DNA from: Hydrogenophilales bacterium | Lineage (GTDB): Bacteria > Pseudomonadota > Gammaproteobacteria > Burkholderiales > Thiobacillaceae | Assembly (NCBI GenBank): GCA_016195805.1 | Contig: JACPYT010000002.1 | Span: 1 to 64,000 of the forward strand | Reading direction: 5' to 3' | DNA: 64,000 nucleotides | Shown here: positions 7,622 to 15,344 of the stretch, one piece after another | Numbering within the stretch: position 1 is the stretch's first letter | How the letters are laid out: each line of letters starts with the position of its first letter | Notes under the pieces: generated by a model | The model's input: the letters and a program-made list of their open reading frames with translations, nothing else | What the model was told of the DNA's origin: nothing | The model's database searches: none | Translations under genes and position numbers: made by a program

Positions 7622-8211
7622 TGGATATTCCTTAGGTTCGCGATAGGCTCAAGCTTGCGCTCCAGCCGCTTTCGCGCCGCGTCGTAGCGCTTCATGTCGA
7701 AGTCCAGGTCCTCGGCGGCAGCCTTGCCACGAATGCCCTCGGACCAGGCCATGAGCACCATCTGTGCGTCTTCGTCGTCGGCCACCAACTTCTCGATCGC
7801 CACCAACTGGCTCCTGCCGTCCACAATGCTTTCCGGAGAGCGTTCATCGACGGCGGCGACGCCAGGCATGTGGTCTTCGTCTTCGGTTCCGCCGGCGCCA
7901 ACGTCGACGGTCGCAAACCGATCGATGGGTGCACCGGTCTGCTTCTTTCTGTCGTTGCTGGCCAAGCTGTGCAAGACGTTCTTAAGCGTCTGCAGTGCAG
8001 ACACGTCCCGGCGCCAAACTCGCTCGCCGGCGAGCAGCTTGGCCAGCGCCTCCGAGAGTAGCGACTCGCCCGTCCAGTCCGCCAGGCCGCCCGCGCGGAA
8101 GCGGGCCAATCGCAAGGCTCGCTCCCAGTCGGCGGGGAGCAGCGCGCGCAGCGCAGCGTCGACCTCAGCGAGGCTCAGGCTATCGTCTGCTGGTGGAGGT
8201 GAGGACATCAT
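7618..8211 (-). CDS. Sigma-factor-like DNA-binding protein
   Basis: A 197-residue protein starting MMSSPPPADDSL at 8211 with GGAGAG just upstream. Its layout resembles sigma-70-family fragments. The first part (DWERALRLARFRAGGLADWTG.SLLSEALAKLLAGER) looks like a region-2-type helical segment. The C-terminal part (ARKRLERKLEPIANL) looks like the end of a region-4 HTH, including a helix EGIRGKAAAEDL typical of sigma4. Conserved promoter-contacting residues are not obvious. It heads an operon transcribed away from the ubiquitin-like genes; the 156-bp gap between the two starts holds both promoters. Confidence 0.72.
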   Translation of the reverse strand: MMSSPPPADDSLSLAEVDAALRALLPADWERALRLARFRAGGLADWTGESLLSEALAKLLAGERVWRRDVSALQTLKNVLHSLASNDRKKQTGAPIDRFATVDVGAGGTEDEDHMPGVAAVDERSPESIVDGRSQLVAIEKLVADDEDAQMVLMAWSEGIRGKAAAEDLDFDMKRYDAARKRLERKLEPIANLRNIQ

Positions 8212-8367
8212 TTTCTCTCCCGGGCTTGGACTCCCGGCCGGTCCTCCGTGGACGCGGCCGGATGATTTTTTGTTGCTGCGCGTCCACGGCGTTTGTCTCA
8301 AGAGTCCTATCCAGTAAGCGAGCCGCATTTCTGTCGAAGGCACGCGAAACTAGAGAAGGAATTATCT

Positions 8368-8670
8368 ATGCAGCATGCCACGAATCCCGACCGGGCGGAA
8401 CCCGGACACGAGGGCAGCGGTCACCAGCCGCCCAAGTCAACCACTATCATCATCAACGGCCGGCCGAAGGAGGTAGCGGACAAGGAGCTAAGCTTCATGG
8501 AGATCGTGCGCCTAGCGTTCGACGACGCAATCTTCAATGACGTCACGATCTACACGATCACCTTCAAGCGCGGACATGGCGACAAGCCGGAGGGTACGCT
8601 GGTCGAAGGCGAGTCCGTCAAGATCAAGGAAGGGATGATCTTCAATGTCGCGCGCACTGATAAGTCGTAA
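8368..8670 (+). CDS. Ubiquitin-like modifier protein (multiubiquitin-domain family)
   Basis: A 100-residue protein with a Pro/Gly-rich N-terminal tail (about 25 residues) and one ubiquitin-like beta-grasp domain. The domain begins STTIIINGRPKEVADKELSF, a form typical of the prokaryotic multiubiquitin family, and ends IKEGMIFNVARTDKS. There is no terminal Gly-Gly, so maturation or a different conjugation chemistry must apply. The ATG at 8368 follows AAGGA by seven bases. It is the first gene of a three-gene set with a fused E1-type enzyme and a DUF6527 protein, the arrangement of bacterial ubiquitin-like conjugation operons (called Bub in recent work, to my knowledge). Confidence 0.88.
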   Translation: MQHATNPDRAEPGHEGSGHQPPKSTTIIINGRPKEVADKELSFMEIVRLAFDDAIFNDVTIYTITFKRGHGDKPEGTLVEGESVKIKEGMIFNVARTDKS

Positions 8671-9826
8671 TCCCGACCTGCTGCGCCTGCAGAACGAAGG
8701 CTATGAGGTGGAGGTGCGATCCGGCTACCTCTTGGTGCACTCGGTGCCATACGTGAACGCCAGGTGCAAGATCGCGTTTGGTACCCTTGTGTCGGACCTC
8801 ACCATGGCCGGTGATCTCACTACGCGCCCCGGTAGCCACATTGCCATGTTCATCGGCGAGCACCCATGCAGCAAGGACGGCAGCGAAATTAAGCAGATCA
8901 AGCACAACAGCAGCCACATGTCCTTAGCGACGGACGTCGTTGCGCAGCATTCGTTCTCCAACAAGCCGCCACAGGGCTACGCCGACTACTACGAGAAGAT
9001 GTCGCGCTACATCGAGATCATCTGCGCGCCGGCGAAATCACTGCAGCCAAGCGTGACGGCGCGCACATACCGCGTGATTGAGGCGGCGCCTGATGATGGG
9101 GTCTTCAACTACCTTGATACGGCCTCCAGCAGGACCGGCATCAGCGCTGTCACCGTCAAGGTCGGCATGCGACGCGTGGCGATCGTTGGCTTGGGCGGCA
9201 CAGGTTCCTATGTTCTGGACTTGGTGTCCAAGACGCCTGTCGGCGAGATACACCTCTACGATGGAGACCTGTTCTTACAACACAACGCCTTCCGGGCGCC
9301 GGGCGCGGCGTCGCTCGATCAGCTGCGGGGGCGCCCCAGCAAAGTGGCTTACCACCAGGCCAATTACGCGAAGATGCACCGCGGAATCATCGCGCACCAC
9401 GAGTACATCGGCGAAGAGAACGTGACGCAGCTGCAGGATTTCGATTTCGTCTTCCTGTGCATGGACACGGGGCCCGCCAAAAAGCTCATCGTCGATGCGC
9501 TGCACGCTGCAGGCACGCCATTCATTGATACCGGGATGGGCGTGCAAATGCTCGAGGACAGCCTGCAGCTCTGGGCAATCTGCCGCGTGACGACCAGCAC
9601 CAGCGCCAAGCGCGACCACCTCGCACGGCGGGTGTCGTACGCGCCGCCGGATGAGGACGGCGACTACGAGCGCAATATCCAGATCGCCGACCTGAACGCA
9701 ATGACTGCAGCCATGGCCGTGATTCGGTGGAAGAAGTTCTGCGGCTTCTACCAGGACCTTGAGGGTGAGCACGACAGCACCTATACAACGAACTGCAACC
9801 TGCTTACCGGTGATGAAAGCGCATGA
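8645..9826 (+). CDS. Fused DUF6791 (E2-like) and ThiF/E1-type activating enzyme
   Basis: A 393-residue two-domain protein. Residues 1-145 match DUF6791, a domain always linked to ubiquitin-like systems. Its conserved stretches are GEHPCSKDG (71-79, with H73 and C75) and HSFSNKPPQGYADYYEKM (102-119). Residues about 172-385 form an adenylating Rossmann domain with the ATP-binding motif GLGGTGSYV at 182-190, then LYDGDLFLQHN, which places the catalytic arginine/aspartate region, and FVFLCMDTGPAKK. It would activate the ubiquitin-like C-terminus as an adenylate and pass it on. The ATG at 8645 overlaps the modifier gene by 26 bases, so the two are coupled. Which residue is the transfer nucleophile cannot be decided from sequence. 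Confidence 0.88.
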   Translation: MSRALISRNPDLLRLQNEGYEVEVRSGYLLVHSVPYVNARCKIAFGTLVSDLTMAGDLTTRPGSHIAMFIGEHPCSKDGSEIKQIKHNSSHMSLATDVVAQHSFSNKPPQGYADYYEKMSRYIEIICAPAKSLQPSVTARTYRVIEAAPDDGVFNYLDTASSRTGISAVTVKVGMRRVAIVGLGGTGSYVLDLVSKTPVGEIHLYDGDLFLQHNAFRAPGAASLDQLRGRPSKVAYHQANYAKMHRGIIAHHEYIGEENVTQLQDFDFVFLCMDTGPAKKLIVDALHAAGTPFIDTGMGVQMLEDSLQLWAICRVTTSTSAKRDHLARRVSYAPPDEDGDYERNIQIADLNAMTAAMAVIRWKKFCGFYQDLEGEHDSTYTTNCNLLTGDESA

Positions 9827-10326
9827 AGAAGAGCACCCCAGTCAGGCGGACGCTGTCGCACAAGTTCATTGAGTTTATCCCTGAGCAGCTTCAGGAGGGC
9901 GTGCTGTACGTTTCAACGACCTACGCCACGGCGGCGCACCTCTGCTTCTGCGGGTGCGGCCGAGAGGTGGTCACGCCGCTGTCACCGACGGATTGGAAGC
10001 TGACCTTCAATGGGGAGACGATTTCGCTGTCGCCTTCGATTGGCAACTGGAGCTTCCCCTGCAGGTCGCACTACTGGATCGAGGACAATTGTGTACATTG
10101 GTGTGGCGAGATGCCGCAGAAGGCTATCGACGCCGGCCGGGTCAGAGATCGACTGCTCAAGGCGACGTACTTCGGCGACCGGCGTTTGCCCAATGGGGCG
10201 CAGCCGGTCCAGCTCGCCGCAGTACCAGCACAAAGCGAGGCGAGCAATTCCCGCGACGTCTTCGAGAATGGCGATCGAGATGGATGGTTTGCAAGGCGGA
10301 CTGCGTGGTTTCGTGCCCAAATCTAG
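9823..10326 (+). CDS. DUF6527 protein (putative processing peptidase)
   Basis: A 167-residue protein with the full DUF6527 signature: HLCFCGCGREVVTPLSP (C41, C43, C45) followed by SLSPSIGNWSFPCRSHYWI (C80, S82, H83). The Cys cluster probably binds a metal or structures the fold. The invariant S-H-Y-W block is where a catalytic centre is expected. DUF6527 proteins accompany bacterial ubiquitin-like operons and have been proposed to trim or release the modifier. It overlaps the E1 gene by four bases (ATGA). The last 60 residues are not conserved in motif and look flexible. Confidence 0.83.
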   Translation: MKKSTPVRRTLSHKFIEFIPEQLQEGVLYVSTTYATAAHLCFCGCGREVVTPLSPTDWKLTFNGETISLSPSIGNWSFPCRSHYWIEDNCVHWCGEMPQKAIDAGRVRDRLLKATYFGDRRLPNGAQPVQLAAVPAQSEASNSRDVFENGDRDGWFARRTAWFRAQI

Positions 10327-10400
10327 CGGTCGGCGAGATAATGTGCCAGCTCCTGACCCACGGGGGTCATGAATAACAGTTTGGCTTTGAGGAGAAAAAC

Positions 10401-10652
10401 GTGAAAGGTGTCGTTCACTACATCAACCAGCAGCGCGGCATGGTGGCGGTGTTCACGGAGCAGGACTACTCCATCTTCGAGATCATTAGCGGCGACAACG
10501 TCGAAGTGGGCGATAGCGTCAGCTGGCGAGATGACACCGCATTGGGCGGTGAAATGCTTACGAACCATACCCAAGGTGAGCGTTACGAAGTCTATTTTCA
10601 AAACCATCACATTCATCAGTCGCAGTTGGGCCAACAGTTACTTATTCGGTAA
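10401..10652 (+). CDS. Small beta-rich hypothetical protein (83 residues)
   Basis: It begins at a GTG with GAGGAG seven to eight bases upstream, a good ribosome-binding site. The opening MKGVVHYINQQRGMVAVFTEQ and the later DNVEVGDSVSWRDD resemble cold-shock or OB-fold proteins. Those also start with MxGxVxxxxxxxGxG and have an acidic VxVGDxV loop. RNA- or nucleic-acid-binding aromatics are few, so the match is only structural. It lies 74 bases after the DUF6527 gene in a more AT-rich stretch and may be a separate cargo gene. Confidence 0.6.
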   Translation: MKGVVHYINQQRGMVAVFTEQDYSIFEIISGDNVEVGDSVSWRDDTALGGEMLTNHTQGERYEVYFQNHHIHQSQLGQQLLIR

Positions 10653-10705
10653 CTTATCACATTACAATCTAGTTTGCGTTAGGCAACAAAAGGGGAAAAT
10701 TAGCT

Positions 10706-10912
10706 ATGGCAAAGAAACCCGAGAATCATGGCAAGTCTTGGACAGATGCTGATGTCAAAAAGCTGGAGAAATTGGCTGAGCAGAACACGCCGACAAGGGT
10801 GGCGGCTCTCAAGCTAGGGCGCACTCACGCTTCAGTGAGCAACAAGGCGTCGGAAGAAGGCATTTCTCTAAAGCCTACAAATCAATCACCGTACGGCACA
10901 AAGAAGAAGTAG
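10706..10912 (+). CDS. Small Myb/SANT-like HTH protein (68 residues)
   Basis: A 68-residue basic protein. The core SWTDADVKKLEKLAEQNTPT, followed by RVAALKLGRTHASVSNKASE, has the three-helix layout and leading Trp of Myb/SANT or GcrA-like DNA-binding domains. AGGGGAAAA about ten bases before the ATG serves as ribosome-binding site. Similar short proteins occur widely as unlinked small regulators in proteobacteria. It follows the 83-residue gene by 53 bases and may share its transcript. Confidence 0.65.
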   Translation: MAKKPENHGKSWTDADVKKLEKLAEQNTPTRVAALKLGRTHASVSNKASEEGISLKPTNQSPYGTKKK

Positions 10913-11293
10913 GCACATGCCAAACTAGTGCATCCAACTGATGGATTTGCCTCCGTTCGGCGTCAAGCAGCACCGACTGGATGCCGGTGAAACCCCACGC
11001 GTGCAGGTAGCGTTTGGCATGCGCAGCGACCTCGGTTGCCGCGGCGCCGACATTACGACTCAGCGGGATGTGGAAGTATCTAACCGTGGAAAGGCGCTGT
11101 TCTCGCGCAGGATTTAGTATCGACCGATCCGCGTAAAATAGGAATAATTGATCGAGCACTGTCGCATCCTCGGCCTGAGCGGTCATTTGATGACCAACGC
11201 CATTAACGTCTGCAATGCATAGATCAGCGTCCGCAGGGCAGGAAACGGCCTTGAGACGTAATTCACTTTGCCATGTTGCTTCCCGTTTCGTGA

Positions 11294-11797
11294 TCAGGTA
11301 AGCAATCGGGTGACGTGATCGAAAGCGGCTAATTTCGCCTCGGCAACCGTTTTGTAATTCCGTCTTGAGTGCTGAACTGACGACTGATCAACCGACGCTA
11401 TTGTGCAGGCCCATCCCATTCCTCGCTGATACACGATAATCCGATAGCTGTCAGCAGTGATGTAGGGATTTCCCTTCGCTGACACTTTCCAGGCCCGAGA
11501 TAGCCAGCGCTTTCGCTTTGCCGACCGGCTCTTCATCGAAGCCTCTCGTGCTGTCGATGCGGAAAGGTCGCCTTCCATGTGACCCGCGCAGATGCAGCCT
11601 ACCTGGAAAATATCGGGGTAGTTGTCGTGTGACATGTGGTGGACGTAGCGGATCGTTTGCGACTCGCACATTTCGCAGTCGATGGAGGGTTCTCCCAAGT
11701 CCTCGATATCTACGCAGGTCCAGCCTCTGTGCGGAACCCCAGCAACCGACCACTTGCCCCGTTTTGCTGTAACCAATTCCTCTTCGCTGATAGCCAT
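11294..11797 (-). CDS. Hypothetical Cys-rich (zinc-binding) protein
   Basis: A 167-residue protein starting MAISEEELVTAKRGKW at 11797, chosen because upstream codons overlap the neighbouring DUF4917 gene. Cysteines C-E-M-C and, 22 residues later, V-G-C-I-C-A-G-H form a probable zinc site. The phrase CESQTIRYVHHMSHDNYP between them is characteristic of a small family seen in phages and genomic islands. A second basic domain (SRAWKVSAKGNPYITADSYR) follows. It lies 4 bases after the SIR2-like DUF4917 gene on the same strand, so the two are probably co-expressed and may act together. Function is unknown. Confidence 0.68.
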   Translation of the reverse strand: MAISEEELVTAKRGKWSVAGVPHRGWTCVDIEDLGEPSIDCEMCESQTIRYVHHMSHDNYPDIFQVGCICAGHMEGDLSASTAREASMKSRSAKRKRWLSRAWKVSAKGNPYITADSYRIIVYQRGMGWACTIASVDQSSVQHSRRNYKTVAEAKLAAFDHVTRLLT

Positions 11798-11801
11798 TTG
11801 C

Positions 11802-12842
11802 TCACGCTCCCCAAACGTTTGCCGTTTTGGCGTCGAATAGCTGAACCTTGAGTTTAAACTTCGGCAGAATTGACTCGATGTGCTTCGCATCCGCGTCAGA
11901 GTAGGTTCCTATGTACACGCTCCAAAGCTTGTCGGCAGCTTGCGCCCCGTGCTTCGCAGCTCTGTTGATCGCGTCGATGATGTGTTCATCATACTGGCCA
12001 AAATTGAAGCCAAAAGTGACTAACGAACCTTCGATACCCGAGAGGCGGTCGTAACAGTACGACAGATAGCGGTTATGTCTGATGTGCTCTAGCTTTTCGT
12101 TACCGTTGCCCGCTGTCACGAAAATTGGATAGCTGCCCTCATCGAGGCGGGCGGTGATGTGCTCCAGCAGGTAGCCAGTCCAGTCGTACTGCTCCTTGAT
12201 GATTTCTGAGCCGGCATCGAACAGGTGAAGCGCGCCGTGCAGATAGTGAATGTTCTGCTTCGCCTGATTCGGCCCCCAGATCAGGTCGGACCATTCCTCG
12301 TCCTCTCCCTTCTGTACTTCAACCGGGTTTTCCAGCTCGCGCCCGAACCCGTCAATGTGCTGCGAGGTTCCTTGCCGCATCAGAACCCAGTAGAGCAAGA
12401 GGTCGTAGTTGGTGCTGAAGATTTGACCCCCGCTCTCAAGAAACAAGCGAAGAAAGTTTGCACATGCAGCGCTTTTCTCGTCAGGAATCTTGTACACGTG
12501 TTCTGGGTGCAACTCCTTGACCGATTTCAGCAACCCTTTCTTGAGCTTGTCGGATGCTGCAAGAATCTGTTCCTTGACAGTTTCCTCGGCTCCAAAGGCT
12601 TCGAGTAGCGCAATGGTCGTGTCCAGTTGCTGCATTACCAACTCAAAATTCCTGGTCTGAATGGCACCAAAGAGCTTGGTAAGTAACTCGTCTTCCTGCG
12701 ATTGCAGGAAGTTGTGCAAGGCATTGTATGAAAATATCTCCACGTCGTACGCCATGCTGAAACCGTTACCCATCAGCAGCGAGGTGGTTCTCCGTTTCTT
12801 CTGGAGCGACGTGATGACTTCATCGAACGACATTACTTCCAC
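11802..12842 (-). CDS. DUF4917 protein, SIR2-like fold
   Basis: A 346-residue protein with the hallmarks of SIR2-like defence proteins. They are LLMGNGFSMAYD (residues 23-34, nucleotide-binding loop), QIFSTNYDLLLYW (140-152, with the conserved N145-Y-D), HYLHGALHLFD (199-209, with H202 in the active-site position) and SLVTFGFNFGQYDEHI near the C-terminus. SIR2-type domains of this kind often consume NAD+ to stop phage growth; whether this one does is not tested. It is AT-richer than the chromosome and followed closely by a Cys-rich partner gene. The N-x-D and H residues are present, so the active site looks intact. Confidence 0.82.
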   Translation of the reverse strand: MEVMSFDEVITSLQKKRRTTSLLMGNGFSMAYDVEIFSYNALHNFLQSQEDELLTKLFGAIQTRNFELVMQQLDTTIALLEAFGAEETVKEQILAASDKLKKGLLKSVKELHPEHVYKIPDEKSAACANFLRLFLESGGQIFSTNYDLLLYWVLMRQGTSQHIDGFGRELENPVEVQKGEDEEWSDLIWGPNQAKQNIHYLHGALHLFDAGSEIIKEQYDWTGYLLEHITARLDEGSYPIFVTAGNGNEKLEHIRHNRYLSYCYDRLSGIEGSLVTFGFNFGQYDEHIIDAINRAAKHGAQAADKLWSVYIGTYSDADAKHIESILPKFKLKVQLFDAKTANVWGA

Positions 12843-13012
12843 CGCCCCCCCTGTAATCAGATTTTGTGCGCTGCGGATTTCTTAAACACCATTTCACTTT
12901 TCCCATGTGGCCGGCACGTCGTCCCAATCTTTAGCCCCGACGCGCCTCCATCCATTGCATGTTGATTTCAGCGTTCACCTTGGACACCACTTCTGGCCCT
13001 CGGGGGCGCGCC

Positions 13013-14092
13013 CTAGGACACGATCTTCAGCACCGGTTTCTTGTAGCCCGGTATGGGCGGTGGCGGTGGCTGAGTGACCAGTTCGCCCACCAATGACTCG
13101 ATCTCGTCCAGTGGTATGTGCAACTCAGCCGCAATGCGGTCCCTAGTAATACCGTCCTTCCAAAGCTCATCAAATACCATGCGCCAGAGCATGGACTTCT
13201 CACGCGCAAGACCTTGAGGTTCGGTAGTTCGGTACCCCAAGTGGCTCATCTGCTTGCACAGCTCGCGGTAGTGCCAGTCCGAGATCAGACCCGTATCGAA
13301 TGCCGTGCGTGCCAAAGCCGCCACCGAGACGCCCCACCGCTTTTTGGCGGACACCAGCCGCGCTAGGGAGTTGACCCGGCCCAAGTGACCAATCAGGTCG
13401 CCCCGGTTGATCAGGAACGCCGAGGCGAACATATCGGCCTCGCGTTCGATATCCCGACCGCCATTTGTCACGCCGTGGATGTGCAGGACTAGGTGGGCCA
13501 GTTCGTGGGCCGCATCAAAACGGCTGCGCTCCGCTGACTTGAAGGTGTTCAAGAAGATGTAGGGGGTGTTACCTCGCCAGCAGGAAAATGCATCGACATG
13601 CTTGTGCTGCTCGGCCAACGAGAAGACCCGAACACCCTTGGACTCCAGCAGCTTAATCATGTGCTCGATCGGCTTGGTTCCCATGCCCCAATGGCTGCGC
13701 AGAGCCTCGGCAGCCGCAATAGGATCTTCGTCACGCAAGTCAAGCAGCTGCGTTGCGGGAAGCTCGAATCTCTCGGCCACCCAACCGTGCAACTCAAACG
13801 CCAGATCGCCCGCTGCCAAAGCCGCGTCACGCTGGCGAGCCGTGAGCGACGACAAGCTACGAAAGCTCACTGCCTCGGCACGAAGCGCTTCGCTGTCGTT
13901 GAGATAGAAGAATTCCGTCGGGTAATTCAAGGCGTGGCCCAGCGCACGCACGGTGTCGCTGCCCGGTTCTGGGGTATCGCCTGCTTCTAAGCGCGTGAGC
14001 GTCAGAGCCGTCAGTTGTGCCTTCTCTGCCAGTTCCTTCTTTGTGAGCTGTCTGCGCTTTCGAGCTAGCGTAAGCCTGCTCCCGTTAAACAT
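13013..14092 (-). CDS. XRE-HTH fused to ImmA/IrrE peptidase
   Basis: A 359-residue protein with an N-terminal Cro/C1 HTH (residues 1-60: RLTLARKRRQLTKKELAEKA, LTRLEAGDTPEP) and a zinc-peptidase domain with HELAH at 196-200 and the helix DIEREADMFASAFLI. The C-terminus ends in a proline run. Such fusions are repressor-protease regulators that respond to stress and control neighbouring genes. It is second in an operon behind an unknown 213-residue gene (21 bases between), and a 15-bp palindrome lies in front of that gene. The palindrome is the likely binding site of this protein. Confidence 0.87.
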   Translation of the reverse strand: MFNGSRLTLARKRRQLTKKELAEKAQLTALTLTRLEAGDTPEPGSDTVRALGHALNYPTEFFYLNDSEALRAEAVSFRSLSSLTARQRDAALAAGDLAFELHGWVAERFELPATQLLDLRDEDPIAAAEALRSHWGMGTKPIEHMIKLLESKGVRVFSLAEQHKHVDAFSCWRGNTPYIFLNTFKSAERSRFDAAHELAHLVLHIHGVTNGGRDIEREADMFASAFLINRGDLIGHLGRVNSLARLVSAKKRWGVSVAALARTAFDTGLISDWHYRELCKQMSHLGYRTTEPQGLAREKSMLWRMVFDELWKDGITRDRIAAELHIPLDEIESLVGELVTQPPPPPIPGYKKPVLKIVS

Positions 14093-14113
14093 ACGCTACT
14101 TCGTTCTCTATCT

Positions 14114-14755
14114 TCACTTCTTTGCTATTCGCACCTCATGCTCCACGGGGCCGCTACCATCGTCGGGCTGACCGATGTTGCCGGGCGTGGGTTCCAGATC
14201 CTCGTCTACGACCCAAATACGCTTGCTGAAGCCCTCGAACTGGTTGCCCTCGAAGGCTTCAGGGCAAGACACCTCGGCCCGCAACCTCTTGGAATCCGCG
14301 CTCACGCAGACAGCCCACACGGTCGGCGCGCTGCCAAAGGCGTCCACTGCCTCAGGGGCGTCTCGATCAAAGAGCTCAGCCTGGCCGTTCTGGATGAGCT
14401 TGCGCGACCCAGCCCCCTTCCCCGAGATAGCCTGAGGGTTCCGTTCTGAGCAGGCGATGTCGACGTTCTGAAAGCAGATCTGGATTCCTAGCTTGTCGTT
14501 CACGGTCGCCTCCACGTTGCCGGTGCGGCTTAGCCGCCAGCCCAGAGGCAAAAGCTCCATGCGGATGGCCCGGACGCCATTGATATAGGCCAGAGTGCCC
14601 GGCGTGCTCGAAGGGTCGATCTCTAGGGCTTCGGCCTTGGCTGCCGCAGCTTTTCGAGCTATGGACATGACAATGTCCGCTGTCAGCCCAAGCGACTGTA
14701 ATTCCTGATGGACCGAAAAGCCTTCATTGATGACAATGGGTGTTTGCTGGATCAT
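14114..14755 (-). CDS. Hypothetical protein, partner of XRE-ImmA regulator
   Basis: A 213-residue protein with no family I can name. Its N-terminal helix region (MIQQTPIVINEGFSVHQELQ, then IVMSIARKAAAAKAEAL) is followed by a beta-rich domain. The middle includes LGIQICFQNVDIACSERNPQ and ISGKGAGSRKLIQNGQAELF, and then a C-terminal KRIWVVDEDLEP. It is translated just before the XRE-ImmA gene and lies immediately behind a perfect palindromic operator. This layout, effector first and repressor-protease second, is typical of small regulated toxin or defence pairs. Confidence 0.68.
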   Translation of the reverse strand: MIQQTPIVINEGFSVHQELQSLGLTADIVMSIARKAAAAKAEALEIDPSSTPGTLAYINGVRAIRMELLPLGWRLSRTGNVEATVNDKLGIQICFQNVDIACSERNPQAISGKGAGSRKLIQNGQAELFDRDAPEAVDAFGSAPTVWAVCVSADSKRLRAEVSCPEAFEGNQFEGFSKRIWVVDEDLEPTPGNIGQPDDGSGPVEHEVRIAKK

Positions 14756-14764
14756 AGATTAGCG

Positions 14765-14809
14765 ATGTTGATTTTTAATGCCTGCATTGTAGGATTAAAA
14801 AATCAACAT
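14765..14809. promoter_or_regulatory. Palindromic operator of the XRE-ImmA operon
   Basis: ATGTTGATTTTTAAT at 14765-14779 is mirrored by ATTAAAAAATCAACAT at 14794-14809; the only difference is one extra A/T in the run. The dyad lies 9-54 bases upstream of the ATG at 14755, in promoter position, and is AT-rich. A homodimeric XRE repressor, probably the one encoded at 13,013-14,092, is the likely ligand. Confidence 0.65.
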
Positions 14810-15344
14810 GTGTGAGATTTCATTTAAAAATGTTGCGGCGACTTGCTCTGGCCGCTACCGAAGAGTGTGACCGGCATCGATGAGGGGTCGTACGACAGCT
14901 TTCCCAAAGGCTGAGGGGTCGCAATGGCCGGGATTGTGAGTTCGCGAGATCGGGGTGCAACTGTTCAACGCGATTCTTGGCTGAGCGGCAGGTTGGTTGC
15001 ACATTGCTGACCTTAGCGGCTTGGCCCGCCAATGGCCGGAATGGCCGGAGGCTGTGTGAAAACGTATCGGAATTTCGGGGAGCAAAAAATCAGCCTTCCA
15101 AAACGCTCCCAGTTCAACGATCGCCACCCCGGGTGGGGTCAAGCGACCCCCGAAAATACTCAAAATTGATTAGTCGCGATGTTTTCACACAGTCTCGCCG
15201 ATGGGCGGACGTAGCCCGCATCGACTCGAATGGCAAATACCAGGGTGGACCGGCCGTTCAATAGCGCCGGTGTAGCGCTTCACGACCATTTCTCCGGGCT
15301 AAAAATGCTCCACACCAACCTGGCCCGTCGCCAGCCAGTTGCCT
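14810..15344. other. Gene-free stretch containing a MITE-like element
   Basis: No convincing gene. The notable item is the 12-bp perfect inverted repeat CTGTGTGAAAAC (15052-15063) and GTTTTCACACAG (15181-15192), enclosing a 141-bp segment described separately. The remaining sequence (14,810-15,050 and 15,193-15,344) has only short frames. Confidence 0.5.
15052..15192. mobile_element. MITE-like element with 12-bp terminal inverted repeats
   Basis: The ends CTGTGTGAAAAC and GTTTTCACACAG are exact inverted repeats. The internal 117 bases encode nothing. The termini resemble those I remember for some insertion-sequence families, for example IS1182-like, so this may be a non-autonomous derivative or a deleted insertion sequence. 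I see no certain target-site duplication, so a relic or chance hairpin is possible. Confidence 0.4.

Noticed and set aside
10875..11186. Minus-strand frame of 103 codons next to the SANT-like gene
   Set aside because: No ribosome-binding site or family; it overlaps the end of a better plus-strand gene.
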